In this document: positions 32,201 through 39,721 of the stretch, in pieces
How the letters are laid out: each line of letters opens with the position of its first letter
How positions within the stretch are numbered: the stretch's first letter is position 1
NCBI GenBank assembly: GCA_041675505.1
Contig: JBAYTR010000014.1
Span: 1 to 64,000, forward strand
DNA: 64,000 nt
DNA from: JAGPCK01 sp041675505
Lineage (GTDB): Bacteria; Bacteroidota; Bacteroidia; UKL13-3
Direction: 5' to 3'
The notes under the pieces: generated by a model
What the model saw: the letters and a program-made list of their open reading frames with translations, nothing else
The model's database searches: none
What the model was told of the DNA's origin: nothing
Translations under genes and position numbers: made by a program

Positions 32201-33405
32201 TTAAATACAACATCAGATATAGTATTGTAAATTTGAACAATTTCTGCACGGCTTTCACTCAGTGTAATCTCTCGTTTTTTCTGTTCATCAATATCCTGAA
32301 AAGTCCCAAAAATTCTTGTGCAATTGCCGTTTATGAATTCTCCGTTTCCGGTAGTTCTCACCCAAAGTTTTTTCCCTTTTTCAGTTATAATCTGAAGTTC
32401 CAAGATATACTTTTCTCCTCGAGTGATTAAATTTTGAACTGCCTTTTCAATTTGTGGTTTACTGTATTCTGGTTCATAAAAGTTTATTGCCTTTTCAATG
32501 TTGGGTTTAAAATTTTCATTCACTTCGTGAATAACCCGAGTGACAGATGTCCACATGAGCTTTTGTGTGAGTATATCAAATTCCCACCCGCCAATTAGGG
32601 CTTCTTTGTTAGTTTGCTCTAATAGCCGTGTAGTACTTTGCAACTCATGCTGCATTTTCTTCTGCGCACTAATATCTGTAAAACTTACAATTACAATTGG
32701 TTCTCCCTTGCTGTTTTCTGTTGGTTTTGCATCAACTATTAGCCAGGATATGTGTTCATTCTTACTCTTTACTCCTATTACGGCCCCAAGTATGGGCGTT
32801 TTTTGTTTTCTGGCCACTGTAGAAGGCACCTCGTCAAATGTATAGGGTTCAAAGTTTTCTTTCAGGAGCTGCCATTCTTCATGTTGTGCCGTTTTTCCCA
32901 GAAGAAAATCTTCTGAAACGTTTAATAGTTCTAATGCCTTATTGTTAAAGTGTATAATCTGATCTTGCTCATTATGCACTACAATACCTACGTTTACGGC
33001 CTCAATTACTCGCCTCAGTTCCTTTTCGGCTTCAGCCTTTTTCTCTTCTTCTGATTGCCGGGCACTAATGTCCTGACCAATGATAATGGTTCTGTTTTCT
33101 CCGCTTCCTTCATCAAAGAATATTTTGCTCCACAATTCAAGTGGAAATTTTTCTCCATCTTTTTTAATGCCGGTTAACACACAGCTTACTTCACCGTTTT
33201 TTTCCCGTTGAAGGATGACGTGCTGTAGCGTTTCATCGTTAACTATTAATCCGTTTCTACCCAATTGTTTAATCTCTTCTCTTGAGTAACCAAAGACCTT
33301 ACATGCCATTTGGTTGCAATCCAGTATTTCTCCTGTAGGTTTGGTAAGAAAATAAATCTGAAGCGAATTTTCCAGATTAACAGCATAACGGTCAGTCTTG
33401 TCCAT
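29290..33405 (-). CDS. Giant sensor histidine kinase with nine PAS domains
   Basis: The 1371-residue kinase has no signal peptide or transmembrane helix and is cytosolic. Nine PAS(-PAC) domains follow each other at about 8-116, 129-248, 265-375, 390-503, 523-634, 645-752, 765-877, 890-1005 and 1017-1130, each ending in D-I-T/S plus a coiled linker. The HisKA domain has the phospho-acceptor in I-T-S-H-N-L-R-S-P-L (His1160); the HATPase has N-L-I-T-N-S-I-K-Y (N box), D-N-G-S-G-F-D and G-K-G-I-G-L-Y-L-I-K. PAS 4 and 8 resemble each other, as do 5 and 9, suggesting growth by internal duplication. Ligand unknown. Its 3' end overlaps a receiver-domain gene. Confidence 0.94.
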   Translation of the reverse strand: MDKTDRYAVNLENSLQIYFLTKPTGEILDCNQMACKVFGYSREEIKQLGRNGLIVNDETLQHVILQREKNGEVSCVLTGIKKDGEKFPLELWSKIFFDEGSGENRTIIIGQDISARQSEEEKKAEAEKELRRVIEAVNVGIVVHNEQDQIIHFNNKALELLNVSEDFLLGKTAQHEEWQLLKENFEPYTFDEVPSTVARKQKTPILGAVIGVKSKNEHISWLIVDAKPTENSKGEPIVIVSFTDISAQKKMQHELQSTTRLLEQTNKEALIGGWEFDILTQKLMWTSVTRVIHEVNENFKPNIEKAINFYEPEYSKPQIEKAVQNLITRGEKYILELQIITEKGKKLWVRTTGNGEFINGNCTRIFGTFQDIDEQKKREITLSESRAEIVQIYNTISDVVFKLEVESSDKFKFVSVNDAFCQSTGHSKEEIIGHYTHKIIPEPSLTLVHKKYAEAIATGKSVEWKETTTYSGIEKTGIVRVNPMFNEEGHCTHLIGNVHDITEVITSAKTIQESLNKLNHQKFALDQHSIVAVTDARANIIYVNDKFCEISGYSREELIGQNHRIINSGIHPKSFFEHMYKTIYAGEVWHGDICNKRKDGTLYWVRTSIVPFNDSNSRQPLQFIAIRTDITKEKANLTALQRSEEYLRTIFDYSITAIIVADDEGKYLDVNPYTCHLFGYTKEEMLNMGVKDLKVASHKPGSELYKEYINKGVDQGEFHFYNKSGKLVSTLYQAIRVRENFNVSIMVDITERTEYESKLRQSESRIKTILESEPECIKIVDASGRILEMNPAGLNMIEASSLDDIQGKYALDIVHTEDREIYKLQHQKALSGENSMERFRIIGLNGTLRWLESNSVGFKENTTQKISVLSVSRDITKQVEADEKLKAGQQMLEQVFNTVSDVIYVLDIEPGFKLKYVTINYAFTKFTGLDLNERIGKYVDEAIDSTARELEVRKYKEAIAKKTTVTWRQTYHYPKGTRTAILSATPLFDTNNECTRLICSARDITDIIDSQNEIRKLSLIARETINGAVITDIEGKILWVNRAFEQISGYKLNELTGQKPGKLLQGKDTDPNMVKLMSESLKNKQPFDVEIINYTKSGTPYWIKIQCQPLVNSHDKVEGFFAIETDITHEVETKNEREFLIKELTENNNDLKQFTYITSHNLRSPLTNLVAIANLLEVPEDMDELNKKLIEGFKTSTYQLNETLDSLIKILLLKETTQISQQKIKFNDILDKILGSLSILIKENQVIIDTDFSEVDTVHFSPSYMESIFLNLITNSIKYKATNRPPHIQIKSYIRPECIMIKYTDNGSGFDADRVRNRVFGLFQRFHTNKDGKGIGLYLIKSQLSSLGGNIEVESKENKGTTFTLTFKRND

Positions 33406-33462
33406 TTTGTTTAGTTAGCGGGTGTAGGCACAAAAAAATATTTCTTGCAGCAGGCTTAAACA

Positions 33463-33470
33463 CAAATGTA
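33463..33470 (-). promoter_or_regulatory. -7 box TACATTTG of the nine-PAS kinase gene
   Basis: Exact TAnnTTTG match about 58 bases upstream of the ATG, giving a longer leader than elsewhere. Confidence 0.5.
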
Positions 33471-33614
33471 AGGTGACTTAATCAAAAACATTTTCTGAAG
33501 GCAAATTGTTGGCAGCTTAAAATCAGCACATTGTGTTTTAGTTTATACGGTGGGGTATTATGTGACTCTACAGGGAAGCTGTGTGCTATGTAGTTAAACA
33601 TCGGAAAGATTAGC

Positions 33615-33646
33615 AATAAAAAAACCCGACCTTTAAAGTCGGGTTT
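33615..33646 (-). terminator. Terminator of tRNA-Leu
   Basis: AAACCCGAC / GTCGGGTTT stem with 7-nt loop followed by a T run on the minus strand. Confidence 0.88.
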
Positions 33647-33648
33647 AG

Positions 33649-33732
33649 TGCCCAGGATCGGAGTCGAACCGATACGGGGTTGAATCCACTGGTGTTTGAG
33701 ACCAGCGCGTCTACCAATTCCGCCACCTGGGC
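33649..33732 (-). tRNA. tRNA-Leu (anticodon CAA)
   Basis: An 84-nt class II tRNA with acceptor GCCCAGG / CCTGGGC, D arm containing GGTAGACGCGC, anticodon loop TCTCAAA (CAA), a long variable arm and T arm TTCGACT. Discriminator is A; CCA is not encoded. It lies downstream of rseP on the same strand and is followed by a terminator. Confidence 0.95.
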
Positions 33733-33744
33733 TTAAGAGCGGTG

Positions 33745-33775
33745 CGAAGGTAATGGATTAAGTTTTTTTGTGCAA
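33745..33775 (-). promoter_or_regulatory. Promoter of tRNA-Leu (TTG-N20-TACCTTCG)
   Basis: -7 box TACCTTCG (one mismatch to TAnnTTTG) with TTG 20 bp upstream, in the rseP-tRNA gap. Confidence 0.6.
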
Positions 33776-33790
33776 CTGCTATTCCCTGAA

Positions 33791-35110
33791 TCAGAATAAA
33801 AGTTTGATAACATCATTAAATACGGCAAAAATCATCAGTCCGAAAAGGAGAACCATACCTACCATTTGCGCTTTTTCCATAAACTTAATGCTGAGTGGTT
33901 TGCCTTTAATCATTTCAGCAATAAGAAACACCACATGTCCGCCATCTAAAGCAGGAATGGGTAATATATTCATGAAAGCCAAAATGATGGAAATTAATCC
34001 GGTGAGGTACCAGAATTTGCTCCATATCCATTGACCTCCGTATATCTGCGCAATTCCTATGGGACCCTGAACGGATTTGCTGGCTGATACTTTGCCTTTG
34101 AATATTTTGGATAAGCCTCTGGCATTATCTGCCAAAGCATTCCAGGCTTTAGTGGTGCCAATAGGGATAGCTTGTGCTAATGTATATTCAATGGTTTTCA
34201 GTTCAAAATCTTTAGTGTCGGGCATAAAGCCCAGCTTACCATCGGCATCTACTTTAGCTTTTAGTAATAATGTATCTGTAGAGCGTAAAACTGAAAGCTG
34301 AACTTCTTTTTCTTTGTTGTCTTTAAGCAATTGCTGGAACTCATCAAAAAAGCTGAACGGATTTCCGTTTAAAGCAATAATTCTGTCTTCAGGTTTTAGC
34401 CCGGCTTTGGATGCGTTACTGCCCGGAAGGGGTTGTGCTACAAAAAAGGTCATGCGTTTATCCAGAAAAGCATCGCGCTTATCAGTGAATTTGTTGGCGA
34501 AGTCATCAGGAATAGCAATGTCCATTAGCGTACCGTTACGGTCAATGTTGAGAACCATGTTTTCTCCCAACAACACTTTCGGGCTCAATATATCTTCAAA
34601 TCTTTCTAAGGTTTGGCCATTAATGGATACAATTTTATCTCCTGTTTGTAAACCTATTTCTTTAGCCAGTTCATGTGCAACAATACCGTATTTTACCTGA
34701 CTGTTGGGCAGATAGGTTTCCCCGTAATGCCACACCATCAAGGCGAATATGAAAACAGCAAGTACAGCATTTACTACTACTCCGGCTATCATTACAATCA
34801 ATCTTTGCCAGGCCGGTTTTGAGCGAAATTCCCAAGGTTCGGGGGCTTTCTGCATTTGTTCGGTATCCATTGATTCATCAATCATACCGGCAATTTTTAC
34901 ATAGCCGCCAAAGGGTAACCAACCTATTCCGTACTCCGTATCTCCCCGTTTGAAGCTGAAGAGCTTAAATCCCCAGGCATCAAAAAACAGGTAAAATTTT
35001 TCTACTTTAATTCCAAAGGCACGGGCAGCGGTGTAGTGTCCCAACTCGTGAAAAAATACCAGGATGGAAAGTCCTAATATTAACTGCCCTATCATTACCA
35101 ATACTTCCAT
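33791..35110 (-). CDS. rseP: RIP metalloprotease RseP (site-2 protease)
   Basis: An intramembrane zinc protease of 439 residues. The first helix has the zinc motif H-E-L-G-H (residues 21-25); PDZ-like segments lie in the periplasmic loop (L-Q-T-G-D-K-I-V-S-I-N-G and L-K-P-E-D-R-I-I-A-L-N-G), and the C-terminal membrane motif N-I-L-P-I-P-A-L-D-G-G carries the third zinc ligand. It cleaves membrane-bound anti-sigma factors or remnant signal peptides by family. Upstream, dxr lies on the same strand about 0.7 kb away but a plus-strand beta-barrel gene interrupts. Start could be codon 6 (M-I-G-Q). Confidence 0.95.
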   Translation of the reverse strand: MEVLVMIGQLILGLSILVFFHELGHYTAARAFGIKVEKFYLFFDAWGFKLFSFKRGDTEYGIGWLPFGGYVKIAGMIDESMDTEQMQKAPEPWEFRSKPAWQRLIVMIAGVVVNAVLAVFIFALMVWHYGETYLPNSQVKYGIVAHELAKEIGLQTGDKIVSINGQTLERFEDILSPKVLLGENMVLNIDRNGTLMDIAIPDDFANKFTDKRDAFLDKRMTFFVAQPLPGSNASKAGLKPEDRIIALNGNPFSFFDEFQQLLKDNKEKEVQLSVLRSTDTLLLKAKVDADGKLGFMPDTKDFELKTIEYTLAQAIPIGTTKAWNALADNARGLSKIFKGKVSASKSVQGPIGIAQIYGGQWIWSKFWYLTGLISIILAFMNILPIPALDGGHVVFLIAEMIKGKPLSIKFMEKAQMVGMVLLFGLMIFAVFNDVIKLLF

Positions 35111-35195
35111 TTACTATAATTGAATTTTAAAAGAGTGCGAAAATAAGCTTTTGTCCGGCATAAATCGTGCTAATGTGATACTTGCTTAAATTGTA

Positions 35196-35203
35196 TACTT
35201 TTG
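35196..35203 (+). promoter_or_regulatory. -7 box TACTTTTG of the 192-aa beta-barrel gene
   Basis: Exact TAnnTTTG match 23 bases upstream of the ATG. Confidence 0.6.
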
Positions 35204-35226
35204 CGAAATCATAAGAAATCATCCGT

Positions 35227-35805
35227 ATGAAAAAAATTCTACTAGTTGTTACCGCACTCTTTTGTTATTTGATTGCTGATGCTCAGTTGGAAAAAGGGAC
35301 TCAGTTAATAGGCGCTTCAGCAACTATGAATGCAAGAAATAATGATATCGATTCTACGCGCAATGTAGCCAGTTCGGCATACAACCTCAATTTGCGTTAT
35401 GGCAGATTGATAGCCAATAATTTTGCTGTGGGTATTTCAGTGCCGTTAACCTATTCGCGCATTGATCAGCAAAGCGAACTTACTTGGGGTGGCGGGCCAT
35501 TTATACGTTACTATTCACCTTTTGAAGAAACAGAAGGGGAGGGCTCCAAATTAAATCTGTTGCTGGAGGCACGTGGCACGTATTCACAAAGTAATTTTGA
35601 AGACAGAAACCTGAAGATTAACAGAAACACAGGCTATATGGGTGGTGCCGTAGGAGTGGGTGTTATTTACTTTTTTAATGAAAGTGTAGGTTTGGAAACC
35701 TTGGCTGATTACACCTTTTTGTATTCACTCAGTAACTCAGATAAGAGTAATGGTTTATCCCTCAATATCGGTTTCCAGATTTATCTTAACAAGTACGGGT
35801 TCTAA
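35227..35805 (+). CDS. Outer-membrane beta-barrel protein (porin-like), 192 aa
   Basis: A signal peptide (K-K-I-L-L-V-V-T-A-L-F ... A-D-A-Q) precedes a short barrel-type sequence: amphipathic strands such as Y-N-L-N-L-R-Y-G-R, F-A-V-G-I-S-V-P-L-T-Y, G-G-G-P-F-I-R-Y-Y, L-N-L-L-L-E-A-R-G-T-Y and G-L-S-L-N-I-G-F-Q-I-Y-L, with the terminal G-F expected for BAM targeting. Eight strands would fit its length. Ligand or function unknown. Its stop overlaps the stop of the convergent dxr gene by 4 bp. Confidence 0.8.
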   Translation: MKKILLVVTALFCYLIADAQLEKGTQLIGASATMNARNNDIDSTRNVASSAYNLNLRYGRLIANNFAVGISVPLTYSRIDQQSELTWGGGPFIRYYSPFEETEGEGSKLNLLLEARGTYSQSNFEDRNLKINRNTGYMGGAVGVGVIYFFNESVGLETLADYTFLYSLSNSDKSNGLSLNIGFQIYLNKYGF

Positions 35806-36956
35806 ATAAGTGACAGGGCTAACCTGCGTGTTTCAGCATCTGTTGCTACATAATCGGCATAATCAGGTTTAGCAATAAAACTCATTTTGGCCATGCAGGC
35901 CTCATTGAGTTCAGCAATCTGAAGGAATTTTATTTTGTCTTTCAAAAAAGCATCAACAGCCACTTCATTTGCTGCATTTAATGTGCAGGCCATGTTTCCT
36001 CCTTTTCGCAGGGCTTCGTAAGCTAATTCCAGATTTCTGAAAGTAGCAGTATCGGCTTTCTCAAATGTGAGTGTTGGATAATCTAAAAAATTGAAACGCG
36101 GGAATTCTGATTTGTAACGGTCAGGATACGTGAAGGCATACTGAATGGGTAGCTTCATATCAGGTAAACCCATTTGTGCTTTCATACTGCCATCCACCAT
36201 TTGCACCAGCGAATGGACAATACTTTGCGGGTGTACAATTACATCAATCTGTTCGGTTTTTAATCCGAACAACCATTTAGCTTCAATTACTTCCAAACCT
36301 TTGTTCATGAGCGAAGCCGAATCGATAGTGATTTTTGCACCCATGCTCCAGTTGGGATGTTTCAGTGCCTGCGCTTTGGTTACTTCAGCCAGTTCTTCAC
36401 GTTTTTTGCCACGAAATGGTCCGCCTGATGCAGTCAGGTATATTTTTTCTATGCGGTCCAGGGGTTCGCCTACCAGACATTGGAAAATGGCGGAATGTTC
36501 TGAATCAACCGGAATGATGGGCACGTGTTTTTCCATAGCCAGTTCAGTAATTAACTCACCGGCTACAACGAGAGTTTCTTTATTTGCTAGGGCAATTGTT
36601 TTTTTGGCGTTGATGGCATTGATGGTGGGCTTTAATCCGGCATAACCTACCATAGCAGTAAGCACAATGTCTATACTGTCAAATTCTACCACCTGAGCAA
36701 TGGCCTCCATACCGGCAAATACTTTTATATCCAACGGATCTAATGCTGCTTTAACCTCAGCATACTTGCTTTCATCAGCTATTACCACACAATTCGGATT
36801 GAATTTTCGTGCCTGTTCAATGAGCAGCTGGGCATTGGAATGTGCAGTAAGAACCTCTACTGCAAAGTGTTCTTTTTGTTCTTCAATTACTTCAAGAGCC
36901 TGTGTGCCTATGGAACCTGTGGAGCCTAAAATGGCTATGCGTTTTTGCTTATTCAT
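35802..36956 (-). CDS. dxr: 1-deoxy-D-xylulose 5-phosphate reductoisomerase
   Basis: Converts DXP to MEP with NADPH in the non-mevalonate isoprenoid pathway. The 384-residue enzyme begins I-A-I-L-G-S-T-G-S-I-G-T-Q-A-L-E-V-I (cofactor site), has L-A-N-K-E-T-L-V, P-V-D-S-E-H-S-A-I-F-Q-C (metal Asp and Glu), T-A-S-G-G-P-F-R, H-P-N-W-S-M-G-A-K-I-T-I-D-S-A-S-L-M-N-K-G-L-E plus the H-P-Q-S-I-V-H-S loop. Length and motif order are normal. It is a single gene. Confidence 0.97.
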   Translation of the reverse strand: MNKQKRIAILGSTGSIGTQALEVIEEQKEHFAVEVLTAHSNAQLLIEQARKFNPNCVVIADESKYAEVKAALDPLDIKVFAGMEAIAQVVEFDSIDIVLTAMVGYAGLKPTINAINAKKTIALANKETLVVAGELITELAMEKHVPIIPVDSEHSAIFQCLVGEPLDRIEKIYLTASGGPFRGKKREELAEVTKAQALKHPNWSMGAKITIDSASLMNKGLEVIEAKWLFGLKTEQIDVIVHPQSIVHSLVQMVDGSMKAQMGLPDMKLPIQYAFTYPDRYKSEFPRFNFLDYPTLTFEKADTATFRNLELAYEALRKGGNMACTLNAANEVAVDAFLKDKIKFLQIAELNEACMAKMSFIAKPDYADYVATDAETRRLALSLI

Positions 36957-36994
36957 GAAGAAACAAATATGGGAAACGTTTTTGATATATGGTT

Positions 36995-37039
36995 AAAAAA
37001 ATAGCCGCCACTAGTACAAGACAGTACTGTGGCGGGCTA
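36995..37039 (-). terminator. Terminator of the DUF4382 gene
   Basis: Long stem TAGCC-GCCAC ... GTGGCGGGCTA with an inner GTAC stem and two single-base bulges, followed by TTTTTT on the minus strand. Confidence 0.75.
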
Positions 37040-37061
37040 CTAAACAAACCTAACCTAAACT

Positions 37062-37637
37062 TTATTTCTTATTTCTGTAATGAATTCGCTCTGATTTTAC
37101 TACGGGTGACAGGATATAATTTCCATTGCCTGTTTGGTGAACAGATAATCGTGCATCAAAATCAATGAGAACATCGGTTTGCAAATCATTGATAATATCT
37201 GCGTGTACCTTTATTTTTATTCCGCTCTGGGTTCCGCTGGGAATCATTAGCGGATATACCACTTTATCAACTTCTACCGAATTCTGTGGTCCGAGCAAAA
37301 GCCTTATCTCATCTATATGGCCAACGGTAAGGAAAGTAGAGTCGGCTATAATGGTACTTACGTTATTTTGAAAATCGAGCAGATTGTATATTCCTGTGTT
37401 AGTATTCAGGATAACCCACTTACTCGGGTTGTTCTGTTCTTCAGCATAGTGTACCCTTACTTCTTGTATGTCAACATTTACTTTTGAGAAATCAGCCGGA
37501 CCGTCAGTCATGTGTACTACCAATTGTCCCGACTGGTGGCTTGCAGCAGTATCTTCTTCCTTACAACCGGTTAACAGCAATACAGCAATTAACAAGCAGT
37601 AGAGAATAACAATAAGAAATAATCCGTTGCGTGACAT
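37062..37637 (-). CDS. DUF4382-domain lipoprotein
   Basis: The 191-residue product has a signal peptide with lipobox L-L-T-G-C (Cys25). The mature part has the DUF4382 pattern: L-V-V-H-M-T-D-G-P-A-D-F-S-K-V-N-V-D-I-Q-E-V-R-V-H, the I-Y-N-L-L-D-F-Q segment and a later D-E-I-R-L-L-L-G. The domain is a beta-sandwich of unknown function found in surface lipoproteins of Bacteroidota. It lies 24 bp downstream of the next beta-barrel gene on the same strand, so they probably share a transcript ending at the terminator below. Confidence 0.85.
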   Translation of the reverse strand: MSRNGLFLIVILYCLLIAVLLLTGCKEEDTAASHQSGQLVVHMTDGPADFSKVNVDIQEVRVHYAEEQNNPSKWVILNTNTGIYNLLDFQNNVSTIIADSTFLTVGHIDEIRLLLGPQNSVEVDKVVYPLMIPSGTQSGIKIKVHADIINDLQTDVLIDFDARLSVHQTGNGNYILSPVVKSERIHYRNKK

Positions 37638-37661
37638 AACTCCTCCTTTTTATTTATTTCG

Positions 37662-38189
37662 TCAGAACGTAAACTTTATACCTAGTGCCGGGTCCAGTGC
37701 AATTCCTGCATAGCCGTGGGTGTTGATTTCTAAAAAAGGTTTCAAATCAAAACTTACTGCAACAGGTATGGGCTGAATCTTATATTCAATGCCGATAATC
37801 CCATCTACTCCGATGCCAAAAACAGACTCATTGTAGTAGGCGTAGTTGTATTTATTTTTACCGTAAAACCCGTCAGCATAAAACCCGTTTCTGTATGAAG
37901 CCAAGTGTGCGCCCATTCCGTAATACAAACTGAGCCCATCTTCATTAAATGGATTGGTATGTTTCTCTAACAGGCAGGTGAGACTGAACCGGTTGTTCCA
38001 ATTGCCGCCAAAACCTATGATGCCTTCTATAGCTGATGATGAACTGTTAAAATGTTTGATGGTAAGTCCGGATGTGCCACCCCCTCTTATTCCAACTGCA
38101 GTTTTGTATGAAGAACTACCGGCTGTTTTTTGAGCGCTTGCAGTTTGCAGTACAAAAGAGAGTAGTGTAAAGGCAAGTAACTTTTTCAT
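37662..38189 (-). CDS. Outer-membrane beta-barrel protein, 175 aa
   Basis: Signal peptide K-K-L-L-A-F-T-L-L-S-F ... A-S-A-Q. The mature part resembles an OmpA/OmpW-size barrel: A-V-G-I-R-G-G-G-T-S-G-L-T-I-K-H-F, I-E-G-I-I-G-F-G-G, G-L-S-L-Y-Y-G-M-G-A-H-L, I-G-I-E-Y-K-I, F-D-L-K-P-F-L-E and a terminal I-K-F-T-F ending in Phe. Family unknown. Transcribed with the DUF4382 lipoprotein gene. An inverted repeat at 38217-38238 lies in its upstream region. Confidence 0.8.
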   Translation of the reverse strand: MKKLLAFTLLSFVLQTASAQKTAGSSSYKTAVGIRGGGTSGLTIKHFNSSSSAIEGIIGFGGNWNNRFSLTCLLEKHTNPFNEDGLSLYYGMGAHLASYRNGFYADGFYGKNKYNYAYYNESVFGIGVDGIIGIEYKIQPIPVAVSFDLKPFLEINTHGYAGIALDPALGIKFTF

Positions 38190-38216
38190 GAGACGCTGTT
38201 GTTAAAGTTGAAGTTT

Positions 38217-38238
38217 GGCATATTTAATTCAATATGCC
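38217..38238. promoter_or_regulatory. Inverted repeat GGCATATT-N6-AATATGCC upstream of the beta-barrel/DUF4382 pair
   Basis: Perfect 8-bp half-sites, about 28-50 bases before the ATG. It could be an operator or a leader hairpin; no regulator is identified. Confidence 0.45.
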
Positions 38239-38351
38239 GGCCAAATTAAATTTTGGCGCAAATTCAACACAATCAGCTAATTAATTTTGTTCCTGCTTTC
38301 TGTTCTTTATCAATTTGCAAGGTAAATTCTCAAATTGATAGAAATGGGGTG

Positions 38352-39713
38352 CTATGAAGCAGACTCACCCTTCATTTCCTTCAACATTCTGTAAATAGTA
38401 GCCTGACTAATATCCAGTTTTTTCGCTACTAACGGAATATCATTATCAAAATTCTTGAGGTAAGTTGATACAATGCGTAGGTTGTAATCGCGTAATGTAA
38501 TTTCATTGCTCATCACTTCAGGTAAAACATCATCACTGCCTAACTTGATGTCATCGGCCTCTATTACGTTACCTGAAGAAAGGACTACAGCCAGTTCAAT
38601 GATTGACTTAAGTTCCCGCACATTTCCCTTCCAGCTATAGCTCAGCATTTTTTGTTGTGCTGATTCCGCTATTCTTTTCTCAGGCGTGTTATTGGTTTTA
38701 CAAAACTCCGTAATGAAATGTTTGGCGAGTATCAATACATCTTTTCCTCTGTCACGCAGCGGGGGAAGTTCAATGGGCAGCCCTATTAAACGGTAATAGA
38801 GGTCTTCTCTGAAATTACCTCTGCGCGTCTCTTCTTTCAGGTTTTTATGTGTTGCAATGATAATTCTGCAATCAACGGGAATTGCTGTATTACTGCCTAC
38901 GCGCACTATTTCTTTTTCCTGCAATGCGCGCAAAAGTTTTGATTGCAGATTGAGATTCATCTCACCTATTTCATCCAAAAATAGTGTACCTCCGCTGGCT
39001 TCTTCAAACTTACCTATTCTTCGGGTAGCTGCTCCGGTGAATGCACCTTTTTCATGTCCGAAAAGTTCACTCTCAATGAGCTCAGAAGGAATAGCTGCAA
39101 TGTTTACAGCAACAAATGGTTTTTTCCTTTTTGCTGAATTGTAATGAATGGCTTTTGCCACCAGTTCTTTTCCGGTTCCTGTTTCACCGGTTACCGATAC
39201 GTTAATATTTGATTCAACAGCTTTAGCAATAAAATCGTACAATTTTAAAATAGGTTCACTTTGCCCGATTATGGTAGATTGGAAGTCGTATTTTTTTTCA
39301 ACCTCTTTTTCCAGTTGAGAAATACGTTCTTTCAGTGATTGTTTGCCTTTGATATTGGTAATTAAGTTAAGCAAGCGATCGCGTATATCGGTTGTTTTAA
39401 CCAGATAATCGTATGCTCCTTCCTTAAGCAGGTCTACCGCTGTTTCCACGTTATCCTGTTCAGAAATGATAATCACTTCGCATTCCGGATGAGTTGCTTT
39501 AATTGATTTCAATATATCCAAACCGGTACTATCGGGTAATCTGAAGTCAAGTGTAACTACATCGGGTTGTTCGGGCAAGGCATCAAGGAATGATTTAGCA
39601 TCACGGAAACTTTTTACAGCATACTCCGGATTGAGGGAGAGCGTGTACGTAATGAGGTTGTTGTACCATTCATCATCTTCAACAACAAATAATGTAAAAG
39701 GCTTTCTTTTCAT
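38352..39713 (-). CDS. Sigma-54-dependent response regulator (NtrC family)
   Basis: The 453-residue activator has a receiver domain (V-E-D-D; phospho-acceptor Asp56 in T-L-D-F-R-L-P; conserved Lys106), an AAA+ domain with Walker A G-E-T-G-T-G-K-E (about 176-183), the sigma-54 contact loop G-A-F-T-G-A (223-228), Walker B T-L-F-L-D-E (243-248), and a C-terminal Fis-type helix-turn-helix (V-A-K-K-L-D-I-S-Q-A-T-I-Y-R-M-L). It needs RpoN. It follows the hybrid kinase by 8 bp, so it is that kinase's cognate regulator, probably through the HPt domain of the kinase. Confidence 0.95.
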   Translation of the reverse strand: MKRKPFTLFVVEDDEWYNNLITYTLSLNPEYAVKSFRDAKSFLDALPEQPDVVTLDFRLPDSTGLDILKSIKATHPECEVIIISEQDNVETAVDLLKEGAYDYLVKTTDIRDRLLNLITNIKGKQSLKERISQLEKEVEKKYDFQSTIIGQSEPILKLYDFIAKAVESNINVSVTGETGTGKELVAKAIHYNSAKRKKPFVAVNIAAIPSELIESELFGHEKGAFTGAATRRIGKFEEASGGTLFLDEIGEMNLNLQSKLLRALQEKEIVRVGSNTAIPVDCRIIIATHKNLKEETRRGNFREDLYYRLIGLPIELPPLRDRGKDVLILAKHFITEFCKTNNTPEKRIAESAQQKMLSYSWKGNVRELKSIIELAVVLSSGNVIEADDIKLGSDDVLPEVMSNEITLRDYNLRIVSTYLKNFDNDIPLVAKKLDISQATIYRMLKEMKGESAS

Positions 39714-39721
39714 GGATAGGG

